The notes under the pieces were generated by a model that saw only the letters and a program-made list of their open reading frames with translations, ran no database searches and was not told the origin of the DNA. A stretch of 64,000 bases of DNA. It comes from CAYTLW01 sp964438735 (GTDB taxonomy: Bacteria; Myxococcota_A; UBA9042). The DNA lies in NCBI GenBank assembly GCA_964438735.1, contig CAYTLW010000002.1, positions 1 to 64,000 of the forward strand, given 5' to 3'. Positions 19,228-27,668 of the stretch are shown in pieces (position 1 is the first letter of the stretch; every line of letters starts with the position of its first letter). Position numbers and translations under genes: made by a program.

Positions 19228-19908
19228 TCAGCCGCCTCGGGTCTGCTTGGCAAAGGCGGCCACACCTTTTCGATAGTTCTCCACGGCAGCCTCGAAGGCC
19301 TTGGCCCGGGCGGTATCGCCACGCGCGTCGGACCAGTGGGTCAGCGCCGCAGCCGCCAGTTGCGCCTTGCGCAGCAGCTTCGCCAGGTCGCCATAGAGCG
19401 TCGCCAGCTGGCCGCGGAACTCCTTCTGGGCCGCCAGGCCTTCGTAGGCCAGGGCCAGGCGATCGAAGTTACGCGCCATGTCCCGGGCCGCCAGCTGCGT
19501 CGCCGGCCCGGCCATGGCGCCGGAGCGATGGGATTGGCCGACCCCCGCCAACGCGTAGTGGCCGTGGATGGCCTGTACGAAACCCAACTCGATCAGACCG
19601 CCGATCATCAACGTGGCCAGATCTGACGGCTTGTTCGCCTTGCCCGCAGCGGCCAGGTGGGCGCGCACGCCAGCGATGGCTTGAGGCAGGGTTGGGGGTG
19701 TCTTCGTCTTGCCGGATCGGGCGCCCTTTTTCGCTTTGGTCTTGCGCTTCTTGGTCGTCTTCTTGGCGGTGGAGGGCTTGCCCTTGGCCGTCTTTCCTGC
19801 CGCGGACGCGGCGGCGCCCGGCAGAGTCAGGCTCAGCCCCAACAGGACGCTGAGCAGTGTCCGCAAGCCGATGGTGACTCGTCGTGTTGTTGCGCGGTTT
19901 GTGGCCAT
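19228..19908 (-). CDS. Exported lysine-rich N-terminus protein of unknown function
   Basis: 226 aa from ATG 19908, preceded by AGGAGG at seven bases. An N-terminal signal (IGLRTLLSVLLGLSLTLPGAAASA) is followed by a 40-residue Lys/Thr-rich flexible region (KKTTKKRKTKAKKG). The C-terminal part is helical, with an IHGHYALAGVG segment and evenly spaced Leu/Ala. No known domain is recognised. It converges on ffh and follows the HEAT-repeat gene on the same strand after about 60 bp, so it may be cotranscribed with it. Confidence 0.75.
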   Translation of the reverse strand: MATNRATTRRVTIGLRTLLSVLLGLSLTLPGAAASAAGKTAKGKPSTAKKTTKKRKTKAKKGARSGKTKTPPTLPQAIAGVRAHLAAAGKANKPSDLATLMIGGLIELGFVQAIHGHYALAGVGQSHRSGAMAGPATQLAARDMARNFDRLALAYEGLAAQKEFRGQLATLYGDLAKLLRKAQLAAAALTHWSDARGDTARAKAFEAAVENYRKGVAAFAKQTRGG

Positions 19909-19968
19909 GGCGGCCTCCTGCAGGGGAGCCGCCACGGGCCCGGGCACCCACCCGGGCGGCGGTGGCGC

Positions 19969-22299
19969 CTATTTCGGCAGCGCCTTGGCCTTCTTCACCA
20001 GGTTCGCGGGCTGCCCGGGCGTATTGATGAAGTCGTTGATGTAGCGCTTCTTCTTGGCCTTCCAGTCGGGTCCGGCGGCGATGCCGGCCAGCGCGTCCAG
20101 GGCCAGGCCGCGAATGGCCATGTCGGGATCGCCGAACCACAACGCCATCACCTCCATGCCCTCGGGGAAGCCCGCCTTCTTGAGCACGTTGATGGCGGCC
20201 TTTTTGACGTTGCCATCCGGGTCGAAGCCAGCCTGGCGCAGGGCATCCATGTCGCCAAGCTCCGTGTTCGTGGCCAGGTACTTGATGCAGGAGAGGCGCA
20301 CCTTGGAGTCGTTGATGCCCATTCCCTGCCGGAACAATGGCCGCAAAAGCATGGCGTTGTTCTGGTTGCCCAGGGCGAGCAGCGCCCGGTAGACCGCGCG
20401 CTTGATCTTGGGGTCCGGGTACTTCACCAGGCGTGTCAGCTGGTTGAAGGCCTTGACCACCCGCCGTTTGGCGATGGCGTCGATCACCGCGACCCGCACG
20501 CCCTTGTCGGTGTCGCGCAACATAGTGATGAGCACATCGCCGGCCTCGGCATAGCGCGCGCTGGCGGCGCCCAGGGCGAACGCCACCTGGGTGCGCACTT
20601 CGACATCGGGATCGGCCTTGAGCTTGGCCAGGTCGCGGGCGATGCCATCGTCCTTGATCCGCGCCAGGGCGAACACCGCCGAGCGCTTGATCGCGCCGTT
20701 GGGATCCTTGAGCGCCTGCAGCAGCAGGGCGACCACGTCGGGCCGCGGCCGCGAACCCTTGGCGAAATTGGCCAGCGAACGAATGGCCATCTGGCGCACG
20801 GTCTGGTTCTTCGAGCCCACGAGGATCTTGACGTCCTGCAAGCGCAACGTCTTCAGGATGTCCACGGCGGCGGCCATCATGAAGGCCTCGTCGCGGCGGC
20901 GAGCGGCGGCGCCGTCGGCCAGGGGCACGATGGCGCGCACGTCCTTGAGCACGGCGAGCGCCTCTGCGGAAGCCTGGCGCACCATCGGCGAGTCATGCTT
21001 CAGCGCGCCGATGAGCAGCGGCGTGGAGACCTTGGAGCCGCGCTTGCCATACTCTCGAGCGGCAAAGATGGCGCCCTGCTCGCTGCCCTTGGTCAGCAAG
21101 TACTCCAGCGAGCGATCTCGGGCCTGCGCCGAACCCTTCTCGACCGAGATCATGGCGATGCGCTCCCGCATGGCCTCGGTGAGCTGGTCGCCATCGATGG
21201 CGCCAAAGAGCACCTCGAATTGCTGCATCTTGACCAGCGCCTTGAAGGCCGCGTCGCGCACCGAGGCGTCGCTGTGCGAGAGCACGCCCACCAGGGCCGG
21301 CGCGGCGATCTTGACCTGCTTGGATTTGGCCAGGACGGCGATGGCCTTGCGGGCCTCATCGGCGCTACCGGAGCGGAGCTTCTCGGCCTGCAGCAGGTCG
21401 TTGTACTTGCCGATGCCGGCCTTGCTCAGGGTCTTGACCGCGCGCAGCTTCAGATCGCCATCGCTGTCGTTCTCGACCATCATCTCCAGCGCCGAGAGCA
21501 CGGCCTTGTTGCCCTTGACGCCCGCCTGGATGGCGGCGTCCAGGGCGGCGCCGCGCACCGTCAACGAGCGGTCCGTAAGCGCCGGGATGACATCCTGCAC
21601 CTGCAGCTTGTAGGCGGTCCGCACGTCGCTGCGCGAGATGGCCTCGATGACCGCCATCTTGGCCCGCAGAGCGGTTCCCGAGACGGCGTCGGTGATCGGC
21701 TTACGAAGTGCCGCGTCGCCCTTGGCCAGGCGACCGGCGGCCTCCCGGGCCGGCACCGGCTTGCCGCCCACGATCACGAAGGCCAGGCCAGGCACATCCG
21801 ACGTCCTGGCGAACGCGAGCAGATCAAAAGGCGTCAGGATCAAGACGTGGGCGCCATAGCCAAGCTGCTCCATCGAGACCGTTCCACGCACCGCCGGCGG
21901 CGCCAGCAACTCTGTGATGCCCAGCGAGGCCAGGGTCCAGAACACCTCGGCGATGATCAGGTCGGAGTCTGCGTTCTGATCGATCACCAGCGTCGCCTTG
22001 GTCACCGAATCGATGCGCAGGCTGCTGTTGCCATAGGCTTTCGGGCGGCGCCGGCGCAGGGCCTCGAAGGCCTTCATGGGCCGGGTGGCCATGCCTGAAT
22101 TGATCAACCCTGGCTCTTCGACGGGGGCGATCACCTTCACGGGAATGCCGCCGACCTCGACCATCTGGACCACGTAGACCATGGCCACCGGTTGGGCCTG
22201 GGCCGCAGCGGTGCCACTCCAAGCGCAGCAGATGACCACCAGGGCGGCCATCAAGGCGCGTCCTGGCAGGATTCGGCGACCGAATCGACTCGGCATCAT
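19969..22299 (-). CDS. Exported HEAT-repeat protein
   Basis: 776 aa, ATG with GGAGGT six bases upstream. The N-terminus has a signal peptide (ALMAALVVICCAWSGTAAAQA). Residues about 40-190 form an alpha/beta domain (VDQ-like segments DSDLIIAEVFWTL, GYGAHVLILTPFD). The remainder is a long array of HEAT/armadillo-like helical repeats: VRGAALDAAI, VRDAAFKALVKM, VRQASAEALAVL, IKRSAVFALARI, VRTQVAFALG, VRVAVIDAIA, IRGLALDALAGI. Such solenoids bind partner proteins. As an exported protein it probably acts as a periplasmic or surface scaffold, which is inference. No catalytic motif was seen. Confidence 0.85.
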   Translation of the reverse strand: MMPSRFGRRILPGRALMAALVVICCAWSGTAAAQAQPVAMVYVVQMVEVGGIPVKVIAPVEEPGLINSGMATRPMKAFEALRRRRPKAYGNSSLRIDSVTKATLVIDQNADSDLIIAEVFWTLASLGITELLAPPAVRGTVSMEQLGYGAHVLILTPFDLLAFARTSDVPGLAFVIVGGKPVPAREAAGRLAKGDAALRKPITDAVSGTALRAKMAVIEAISRSDVRTAYKLQVQDVIPALTDRSLTVRGAALDAAIQAGVKGNKAVLSALEMMVENDSDGDLKLRAVKTLSKAGIGKYNDLLQAEKLRSGSADEARKAIAVLAKSKQVKIAAPALVGVLSHSDASVRDAAFKALVKMQQFEVLFGAIDGDQLTEAMRERIAMISVEKGSAQARDRSLEYLLTKGSEQGAIFAAREYGKRGSKVSTPLLIGALKHDSPMVRQASAEALAVLKDVRAIVPLADGAAARRRDEAFMMAAAVDILKTLRLQDVKILVGSKNQTVRQMAIRSLANFAKGSRPRPDVVALLLQALKDPNGAIKRSAVFALARIKDDGIARDLAKLKADPDVEVRTQVAFALGAASARYAEAGDVLITMLRDTDKGVRVAVIDAIAKRRVVKAFNQLTRLVKYPDPKIKRAVYRALLALGNQNNAMLLRPLFRQGMGINDSKVRLSCIKYLATNTELGDMDALRQAGFDPDGNVKKAAINVLKKAGFPEGMEVMALWFGDPDMAIRGLALDALAGIAAGPDWKAKKKRYINDFINTPGQPANLVKKAKALPK

Positions 22300-22468
22300 C
22301 GGCGGACCTCCAACACGTTCCGGGGCGGGTCAGACGACCCTGTACGATTGCCGCGATCGCGGTGATGGCATACCTGCAAGCGACGATCAAGCCCGCTCAT
22401 GGCGGCACGTCTCCCGGCCGGTGCAGCCGCGCCCTTTTTTGGGCTGCCGCATCGTATCACTGCAGCCC

Positions 22469-23962
22469 TCAGAACGTCGACCTGGCACCCAGGCCCCAGG
22501 ACCAGTCATCGGTGACGTCCATGCGGGGCGTCACTTCGGCCATAACGTGCCAGGCGCGATGGTAATCAACGAAAACGTACAAAGGACGCCAGAATCGCCA
22601 GCGTAGAGCGCCGGCCGCGACGACCTCGAATCGCTTGTCTGGTGCCGGTCGCAGGGCGATGAAGCCGTCCAATTCCACCTCGCGGGTCGGCGGCAGGTTG
22701 ACCGCCAGCATGGCCGCGTCGTCGCCGCCGGAGCCATCGCCGGCGAGGCGCTGGTAGCGGGCGGTCACGCGGAAGCGATCGCGGATGCGCAGTTCGCCGT
22801 CGATCAGATGTCCGATCCGACTGTCGCCGAGCAACAGCGGACGGTGCCAGCCCAGCTTGGGCCGCCTGCTGCTGAGCGACGTGCGGAAGTGCTGGAAGCG
22901 ATCCAGCTCGTACATGGTGTCGAACCAGGCCGCTTCGTAGTTGCCGCTCTCCAGCCGCGCTTCGTAGCGCAAGATGAGCTCGAACACCGGGTCACCCGGT
23001 CGAATGTGCACGTACAGACCGCCATGGGCGCCCCAGCCGCTCTTGCCGGCCGGCCGTGGCAGCAGGTTCAGATCGAGATATGGGACCACGGCTGCGGCGT
23101 CGCTGCGCCACACCTCCACGCCGAGGTCCAAACCGTACAAGGTCAGGGAGTCGCGCTCGGCCTCCAGAATGCCGCGCTCATCGAAGACCAGGGCGCCCTC
23201 TGCGTCGGTGGTGGCGCGCAACGGAGCCTTGAGATCGGCGGCGAAGGTCGTCGCCACGGTGATCGAGCGCAGCAGGCGCGAGGGGCTGTCTTCCAGCGGT
23301 CGCAGGAAGGCGCGCGCGGCCAGAACCTCCCAGGTGACCACGTCGTTGATGAACAGCTGAGCGCCCCAACGACCGACATCCACGTCCATGCGCAGCCCGG
23401 CCCTGCCATGATCGGGCAGCAGGTTGTTGTGGTAGCCGAGCACCACGCTGCCATGACCCAGGGTAGCGCCCGACAACCGACCTACCCGGCCATAGATCGC
23501 CTCGCCGCTGCGTCCAAAGGCCAGTCTGCGCAGCGGCCGCAACCACTCGGAGGGCTCGTCCCAGTCCAGGCGGCGGAGCGCCATCTCGGGCCCGCCGTCG
23601 AGCGGGCTGGCGTCCAGGATTCGGTAGCGAAGCGGCGCGACCAGATCGACCGCTACGTCGCCGGCTTCCATGGCGGCGGTCGCGCTCAAGGTGGCGAAGT
23701 GGTCGCGGGCGATCACGGCGTGGCCGGCACGCGCCCCCACCTCCACGCGCACCCCCTCCTTCGCCACAGGTGACGGCCTGGCACGCTTGTGACGCCTCGC
23801 CCGACGTCGCTTCGTCTTGCGTTTGCTCGCCGACCGGGCGGTACGTCGCGGCGCTGCGTCCAGCGGGGGCGGCCTCGCCGCCAGGGCCACCAGGCTGCAC
23901 AACAGGCCGCATAGCAGGACGGCGAGCAGCCCCCCCGGCAGGCGCCGTTGACGACCCCTCAT
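22469..23962 (-). CDS. Putative outer-membrane beta-barrel/porin-like protein
   Basis: 497 aa from ATG 23962, which overlaps the xerC-type gene stop as ATGA. It has a hydrophobic N-terminal signal (GGLLAVLLCGLLCSLVALA) and a basic stretch rich in Arg/Lys (SKRKTKRRRARRHKRAR). The rest is built of alternating hydrophobic beta-strand segments with aromatic girdles (VVLGYHNNLL, GRAGLRMDVDVGRWGAQLF, FELILRYEARLESGNY, RWRFWRPLYVFVDYHRAWH), ending in the aromatic C-terminal residue F typical of barrel proteins. No specific family was identified. The coupling to a recombinase gene is odd and probably fortuitous. Confidence 0.72.
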   Translation of the reverse strand: MRGRQRRLPGGLLAVLLCGLLCSLVALAARPPPLDAAPRRTARSASKRKTKRRRARRHKRARPSPVAKEGVRVEVGARAGHAVIARDHFATLSATAAMEAGDVAVDLVAPLRYRILDASPLDGGPEMALRRLDWDEPSEWLRPLRRLAFGRSGEAIYGRVGRLSGATLGHGSVVLGYHNNLLPDHGRAGLRMDVDVGRWGAQLFINDVVTWEVLAARAFLRPLEDSPSRLLRSITVATTFAADLKAPLRATTDAEGALVFDERGILEAERDSLTLYGLDLGVEVWRSDAAAVVPYLDLNLLPRPAGKSGWGAHGGLYVHIRPGDPVFELILRYEARLESGNYEAAWFDTMYELDRFQHFRTSLSSRRPKLGWHRPLLLGDSRIGHLIDGELRIRDRFRVTARYQRLAGDGSGGDDAAMLAVNLPPTREVELDGFIALRPAPDKRFEVVAAGALRWRFWRPLYVFVDYHRAWHVMAEVTPRMDVTDDWSWGLGARSTF

Positions 23963-24921
23963 GATGGCTCCCCCTCGCCGGGCACGATGGGTTTGCGGGG
24001 CGCGATACGTGCCCGCGGGTGTGCCGCGTCGTAGACCCGCTGCAAGGCCACCGTCGAGGTGTGGGTATAGCGCTGGGTGGTCGACAGGCGGGCGTGGCCG
24101 AGCAGCTCCTGCACCTCGCGAATGTCGGCCCCGGCGTCGAGCAGGTGGGTGGCGAAGGAGTGGCGCAATCCGTGTGGCCCAATCTGCCGCAACAACCCGG
24201 CGCGCAGGCATCGAGCCTCCAACATCCGGCGCACGGACCGCGTGGTCAGGCGGCCGCCGCGGCGATTGATGAAGAGCGCCTCAAGGTCCCGTGGAGTGCG
24301 CCCCGGCGGCCGCTGCAAGAGCTCCAGTCGGTGCACCAGCCAGTCGGATACGGCGTCCTGGGCGAACTGTCCAAAGGGCGCCAGGCGCTCCTTCTTTCCT
24401 TTGCCGAATACGCGCAGCACGCCGTCGGTCAGGTCCACATCGGACAGATCGAGGCCGACGCACTCCGCCACCCGCACGCCGGCACCGTAGATCAACTCGA
24501 CCATGGCCCGATCGCGCGCCTCCAGCTCCGGCTGGGAGGTCGGCTCCACATGGCGCAACAACAGGATGGCGTCATCTACACCCAGGAACCGTGGCAGGGA
24601 GTGCTCGCCCCGCGGGTTGCGCAAGCCGTCGGTTGGATCGACATCGATCTCGCCCAGGCGATGCAGGAAGCCATAGAGCCCGCGCAGGCAGGACAGGCGA
24701 CGGGCGATCGACGCGGCGCTCAAATCGCCATGGAGGCTGGCGCCATAGCGCCGCAACCCCTGCCGGTCGACGTCGCGAACGCCAGCCAGGGAGAGGGTGT
24801 CCCGGACAAAGCCCGAGAAGTGCTCCAGGTCCATGCCGTAGGCGCGCAGCGAGTGCTTGGAGAGGTTGCGTTCGAAGCGCAGGTGCACGACGTAGGCATC
24901 GATATCGGCATCGACGACCAT
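23959..24921 (-). CDS. xerC: Tyrosine recombinase XerC-type
   Basis: Site-specific recombinase that resolves chromosome dimers with a partner Xer at dif. 320 aa, the normal length. The N-terminal SAM-like DNA-binding domain (HLRFERNLSKHSLRAYGMDL) is followed by the catalytic domain. All active-site residues are visible: Arg in GAGVRVAEC, Lys in GKGKKERL, His-x-x-Arg in GPHGLRHSFATH, His in LLGHARLSTT, and the Tyr nucleophile in TQRYTHTS. There are no integrase-type N-terminal extensions or neighbouring att repeats, so it is a housekeeping Xer rather than a phage integrase. XerC versus XerD cannot be separated by eye. Confidence 0.9.
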   Translation of the reverse strand: MVVDADIDAYVVHLRFERNLSKHSLRAYGMDLEHFSGFVRDTLSLAGVRDVDRQGLRRYGASLHGDLSAASIARRLSCLRGLYGFLHRLGEIDVDPTDGLRNPRGEHSLPRFLGVDDAILLLRHVEPTSQPELEARDRAMVELIYGAGVRVAECVGLDLSDVDLTDGVLRVFGKGKKERLAPFGQFAQDAVSDWLVHRLELLQRPPGRTPRDLEALFINRRGGRLTTRSVRRMLEARCLRAGLLRQIGPHGLRHSFATHLLDAGADIREVQELLGHARLSTTQRYTHTSTVALQRVYDAAHPRARIAPRKPIVPGEGEPS

Positions 24922-25004
24922 GATTCGATCATGCCGGCGCGCCTCAAAGTGTCGATTTTTTCGGGCTGCAGGCCGTTCGATGAGGTCGATAAGGTCGAGC
25001 TGGC

Positions 25005-26960
25005 TCAGGCGGTCTTGAGCACCAGGGCGGCGCCCACGAAACGGGGCTCGAAGGGCGCGTTGGGATCGAGACCGCCGAGCTCTTCATCCAGCCGATCCAG
25101 GGTCCGTTCGACGAGGTCTTCAAGCCCGACCAGCTCGGCCTCTTGAAGGTCCGGCGTGGCCAGCAGGGAGCGGCTCAGGGCCTTGCGTAGCGACATGGCG
25201 ATGCGTCGCCCCGAAGCCGTCGTCTCGAAGGCCCTCTGCAAGAATAACTGGCCCTGCTGCACGCTCAGCGGGGCCAGCCGGGCGCTGCCTTCCAGCACGG
25301 TCCAGGCGATGGCCGTCGCCAGCATGGAGGTGAGTCGGAGATCGCTCTGCTGGTGTTCGGCCACCTCCGCCGCCAGCCGATCCCGGATCGCCGCCAGGGT
25401 GCCCTCACCAAGTTCGCTGAGCAGTCGAGCCGCAGCGGCGATGGCCGCCAGCCGAACCTCGGTGTCACGGACCTCGGACAGGGTCTCGAACGGTCGGCAA
25501 GCGACCGCCGGATTCTCCTCGTCAACCTCATCGGGTGGGCGCAGGGTGCCCAGTTCGGGCAGCGGCCGCAGCAAGCCACCGAGCAGGGCGGCGTCTTCCG
25601 GCTCGAGCAGGTCGACGCCTGCGACGCCACCGAGCAGGGCGCGGATGGCCCGCGCGCGGTGATGCAAGCGCACCACCAGGCCATGACCGACCTGGAAGAG
25701 GCTGTCCAGTGGCTCCATCTGCAGCAGCATGGTCGCCACTTCGATCTGCCCATCGCTGACGAAAGCCAGGCCCATGTCGCAGGTGGTCAGGGCGTGACGC
25801 GACCACTGTGGCAACTCAGCGAATTCGGCCAGGCCCTTCGCCCGGGCCGACTGGGCGCGGTAGGCCAGGCGAACCAGGGCGTGGTGCAGACGAGATTGGT
25901 GGCTCTGCGGGCAGGCTGCCAGCGCCCGCCCCAGCAGTCCTTCTTCTTGATATCCGGCCAGCGCCAGCCCCGTGCGCGGCGGCTCCGCGACGGCGATGAA
26001 GGGCCGCACGCCGCCGTCAGCATCCACCTCGCCGCGGATCATCTCCAACAGGCGCTGCTTCTCCTGGTCGGGGTCGACATAGGCGTAGAATTCGCGCGCC
26101 TGGCTCGTGCCCATGAAGCCGTGGTCGGCAATGCGCAGGTTGCGGCCCAGGAAGGCGTCCTCCTCCAGTTGGGCCGGCAACTCCCAGCGAATGGCGCGCA
26201 CCACCTGGCGGCCACGCTCCACCGAACCGCGGTACAGGGCCTCGATCGTGGTGCGCAACGCGGGCAGGAGCGGGTCCTGCGGCGCGGCGGCCAGGACCAG
26301 GTCGTTGCCTGGCGTGGTGAAGACCTCCGCGTCCGGCGCCGCCCCCGCCTCGGCCTCCTCAGCCGTTTCGAAGACCTGCAGCGAGCTTGCCAGCAGGAGC
26401 GTCCAGACATCATCGCCGACCGAGGCAACAAAACGATCGACCGTCTCCGGACCTGCGGTCAGGGCGATGGCCAGCCAGTGGGCGACGTCGAGGCGATCGA
26501 GCATGTCGCCCTGCCAGCCGTCCAGATCGACGGTCGCCTGCAGTTGTCGGGGCGAGGCCAGGGCCAGCAACGCGGCCGCGTCCGCCATGCCGATGTCTTT
26601 GACCAGGAAGACGAACTCGTCGCAGGCCAGGGCCTGGACCGTGGCCCGGGGATCGTCCAACTCCAGGAGTAGATCGAGCTTCTCGGCGCCCGACAGCCAG
26701 TTGAAGCCACGTGGCATCCGGCCCAGGCCGAAGGGCCGCTCGGACTGCACCAGGTCGCCCAGCGCCAACAGGCGGGCGGAGTCGTGACCCTCGAAGGGAT
26801 CTGGCGCGGTGCCCTTGCGGGCGACCGCGGCGACGATGCGCTGGTTGTCTTCCTCGCCCTGCTGCCACCAGTCTTCGACCTCATCCAAGGCCAACCGGGT
26901 GCTGCCAGCGGGCGCCGAGATGGCGTCAGCGGGCGGCGGTTTCTTCCGTGATCCGCTCAT
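25005..26960 (-). CDS. DUF6178-type protein of unknown function
   Basis: 651 aa from ATG 26960, with GGAGAAGG upstream. It is a soluble, helix-rich, acidic protein with no signal peptide. Diagnostic-looking blocks are LLELDDPRATVQALACDEFVFLVKDIG, LDGWQGDMLDRLDVAHWL, and FETAEEAEAGAAPD. This pattern fits the DUF6178 proteins of deltaproteobacteria, for which no function is established. It begins 11 bp after the SCP2-like gene ends on the same strand, so the two are probably an operon. Confidence 0.75.
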   Translation of the reverse strand: MSGSRKKPPPADAISAPAGSTRLALDEVEDWWQQGEEDNQRIVAAVARKGTAPDPFEGHDSARLLALGDLVQSERPFGLGRMPRGFNWLSGAEKLDLLLELDDPRATVQALACDEFVFLVKDIGMADAAALLALASPRQLQATVDLDGWQGDMLDRLDVAHWLAIALTAGPETVDRFVASVGDDVWTLLLASSLQVFETAEEAEAGAAPDAEVFTTPGNDLVLAAAPQDPLLPALRTTIEALYRGSVERGRQVVRAIRWELPAQLEEDAFLGRNLRIADHGFMGTSQAREFYAYVDPDQEKQRLLEMIRGEVDADGGVRPFIAVAEPPRTGLALAGYQEEGLLGRALAACPQSHQSRLHHALVRLAYRAQSARAKGLAEFAELPQWSRHALTTCDMGLAFVSDGQIEVATMLLQMEPLDSLFQVGHGLVVRLHHRARAIRALLGGVAGVDLLEPEDAALLGGLLRPLPELGTLRPPDEVDEENPAVACRPFETLSEVRDTEVRLAAIAAAARLLSELGEGTLAAIRDRLAAEVAEHQQSDLRLTSMLATAIAWTVLEGSARLAPLSVQQGQLFLQRAFETTASGRRIAMSLRKALSRSLLATPDLQEAELVGLEDLVERTLDRLDEELGGLDPNAPFEPRFVGAALVLKTA

Positions 26961-26971
26961 GGACCTTCTCC

Positions 26972-27607
26972 CTATTCCGCGTGCGCGCCGAGCAGGGCGC
27001 GCAGGGCGCGTACCGGCAGCGCCAGGTCGCCGCTGACCCGCACCTTGCCGCCGCGCAGCACGCCGATCGGCGGCCGACGCTGGGCGGCCCAGCCGACCCA
27101 CTCGTCGACGTCAAAGCGGACCGTGGTGGTCGCCCTGTCGAAGTCGGGCGCGCCGCTGCCGAAGGTGATCACAAAGCGATGGACCTCGCGCATGTCGCGA
27201 TCCTCCACCTCGATGGCGACGCTGCCGTCAATGTGGCTGATGGCCTCGAGTCGGTGGATCTCCAGCGGCATGCGACGAAGATCGGGCAAGGCCCCGGGAC
27301 GGCCGATGGCGGCCATCACCGCCAGCCCGCGATCGCGCAAACTGCCACCAACGATCTCGCGAAAGGCGCTGCGTTGACAGGTGATCTGGCAGATGGCATC
27401 GGGCACGCCGCCGACGACCACCTCGCAGCGTCCGGCGACCAGGCGCAAGGACCAGACGCCGCCACCGCTGCCCAGGACGTGCACGTTCACCGCCCTCGGC
27501 GCGGTGATCTGCGGCAGAATGTCCGGCAGATCGGGCACGTTCTCGTCGAAGAAGCGCGCCGGCGTGAGGCGGCGTGGCTGGGACCAGAATGTCTGCGCAT
27601 CCATCAT
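26972..27607 (-). CDS. SCP2 sterol-binding-like domain protein
   Basis: 211 aa. The central part has the SCP2/sterol-transfer pattern: VWSLRLVAGRCEVVVGG, AICQITCQRSAFREIVGGSL, then a hydrophobic MAAIGRPGAL segment. The C-terminal part is a second alpha/beta region (VHRFVITFGSGAP, VRFDVDEWVGWA). SCP2 domains bind lipids or hydrophobic ligands, and a catalytic role is unlikely. It is the first gene of a probable two-gene unit with the DUF6178 gene. The match is by pattern only. Confidence 0.6.
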   Translation of the reverse strand: MMDAQTFWSQPRRLTPARFFDENVPDLPDILPQITAPRAVNVHVLGSGGGVWSLRLVAGRCEVVVGGVPDAICQITCQRSAFREIVGGSLRDRGLAVMAAIGRPGALPDLRRMPLEIHRLEAISHIDGSVAIEVEDRDMREVHRFVITFGSGAPDFDRATTTVRFDVDEWVGWAAQRRPPIGVLRGGKVRVSGDLALPVRALRALLGAHAE

Positions 27608-27668
27608 GATGGATCCGTGTTGGCGTCGGCAGACGTGCCGACGGCGAGGGCCCTGACGGGCGGATGAA

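Noticed and set aside
19657..22098. Long plus-strand open frame opposite the HEAT-repeat gene
   Set aside because: Leu/Gly/His-rich translation typical of antisense in high-GC DNA. The HEAT protein on the minus strand has repeated motifs and a ribosome site.
23959..24921. Tyrosine recombinase as part of a mobile element
   Set aside because: It has the size and motifs of housekeeping Xer proteins, and no flanking att repeats, tRNA gene or phage genes are present.
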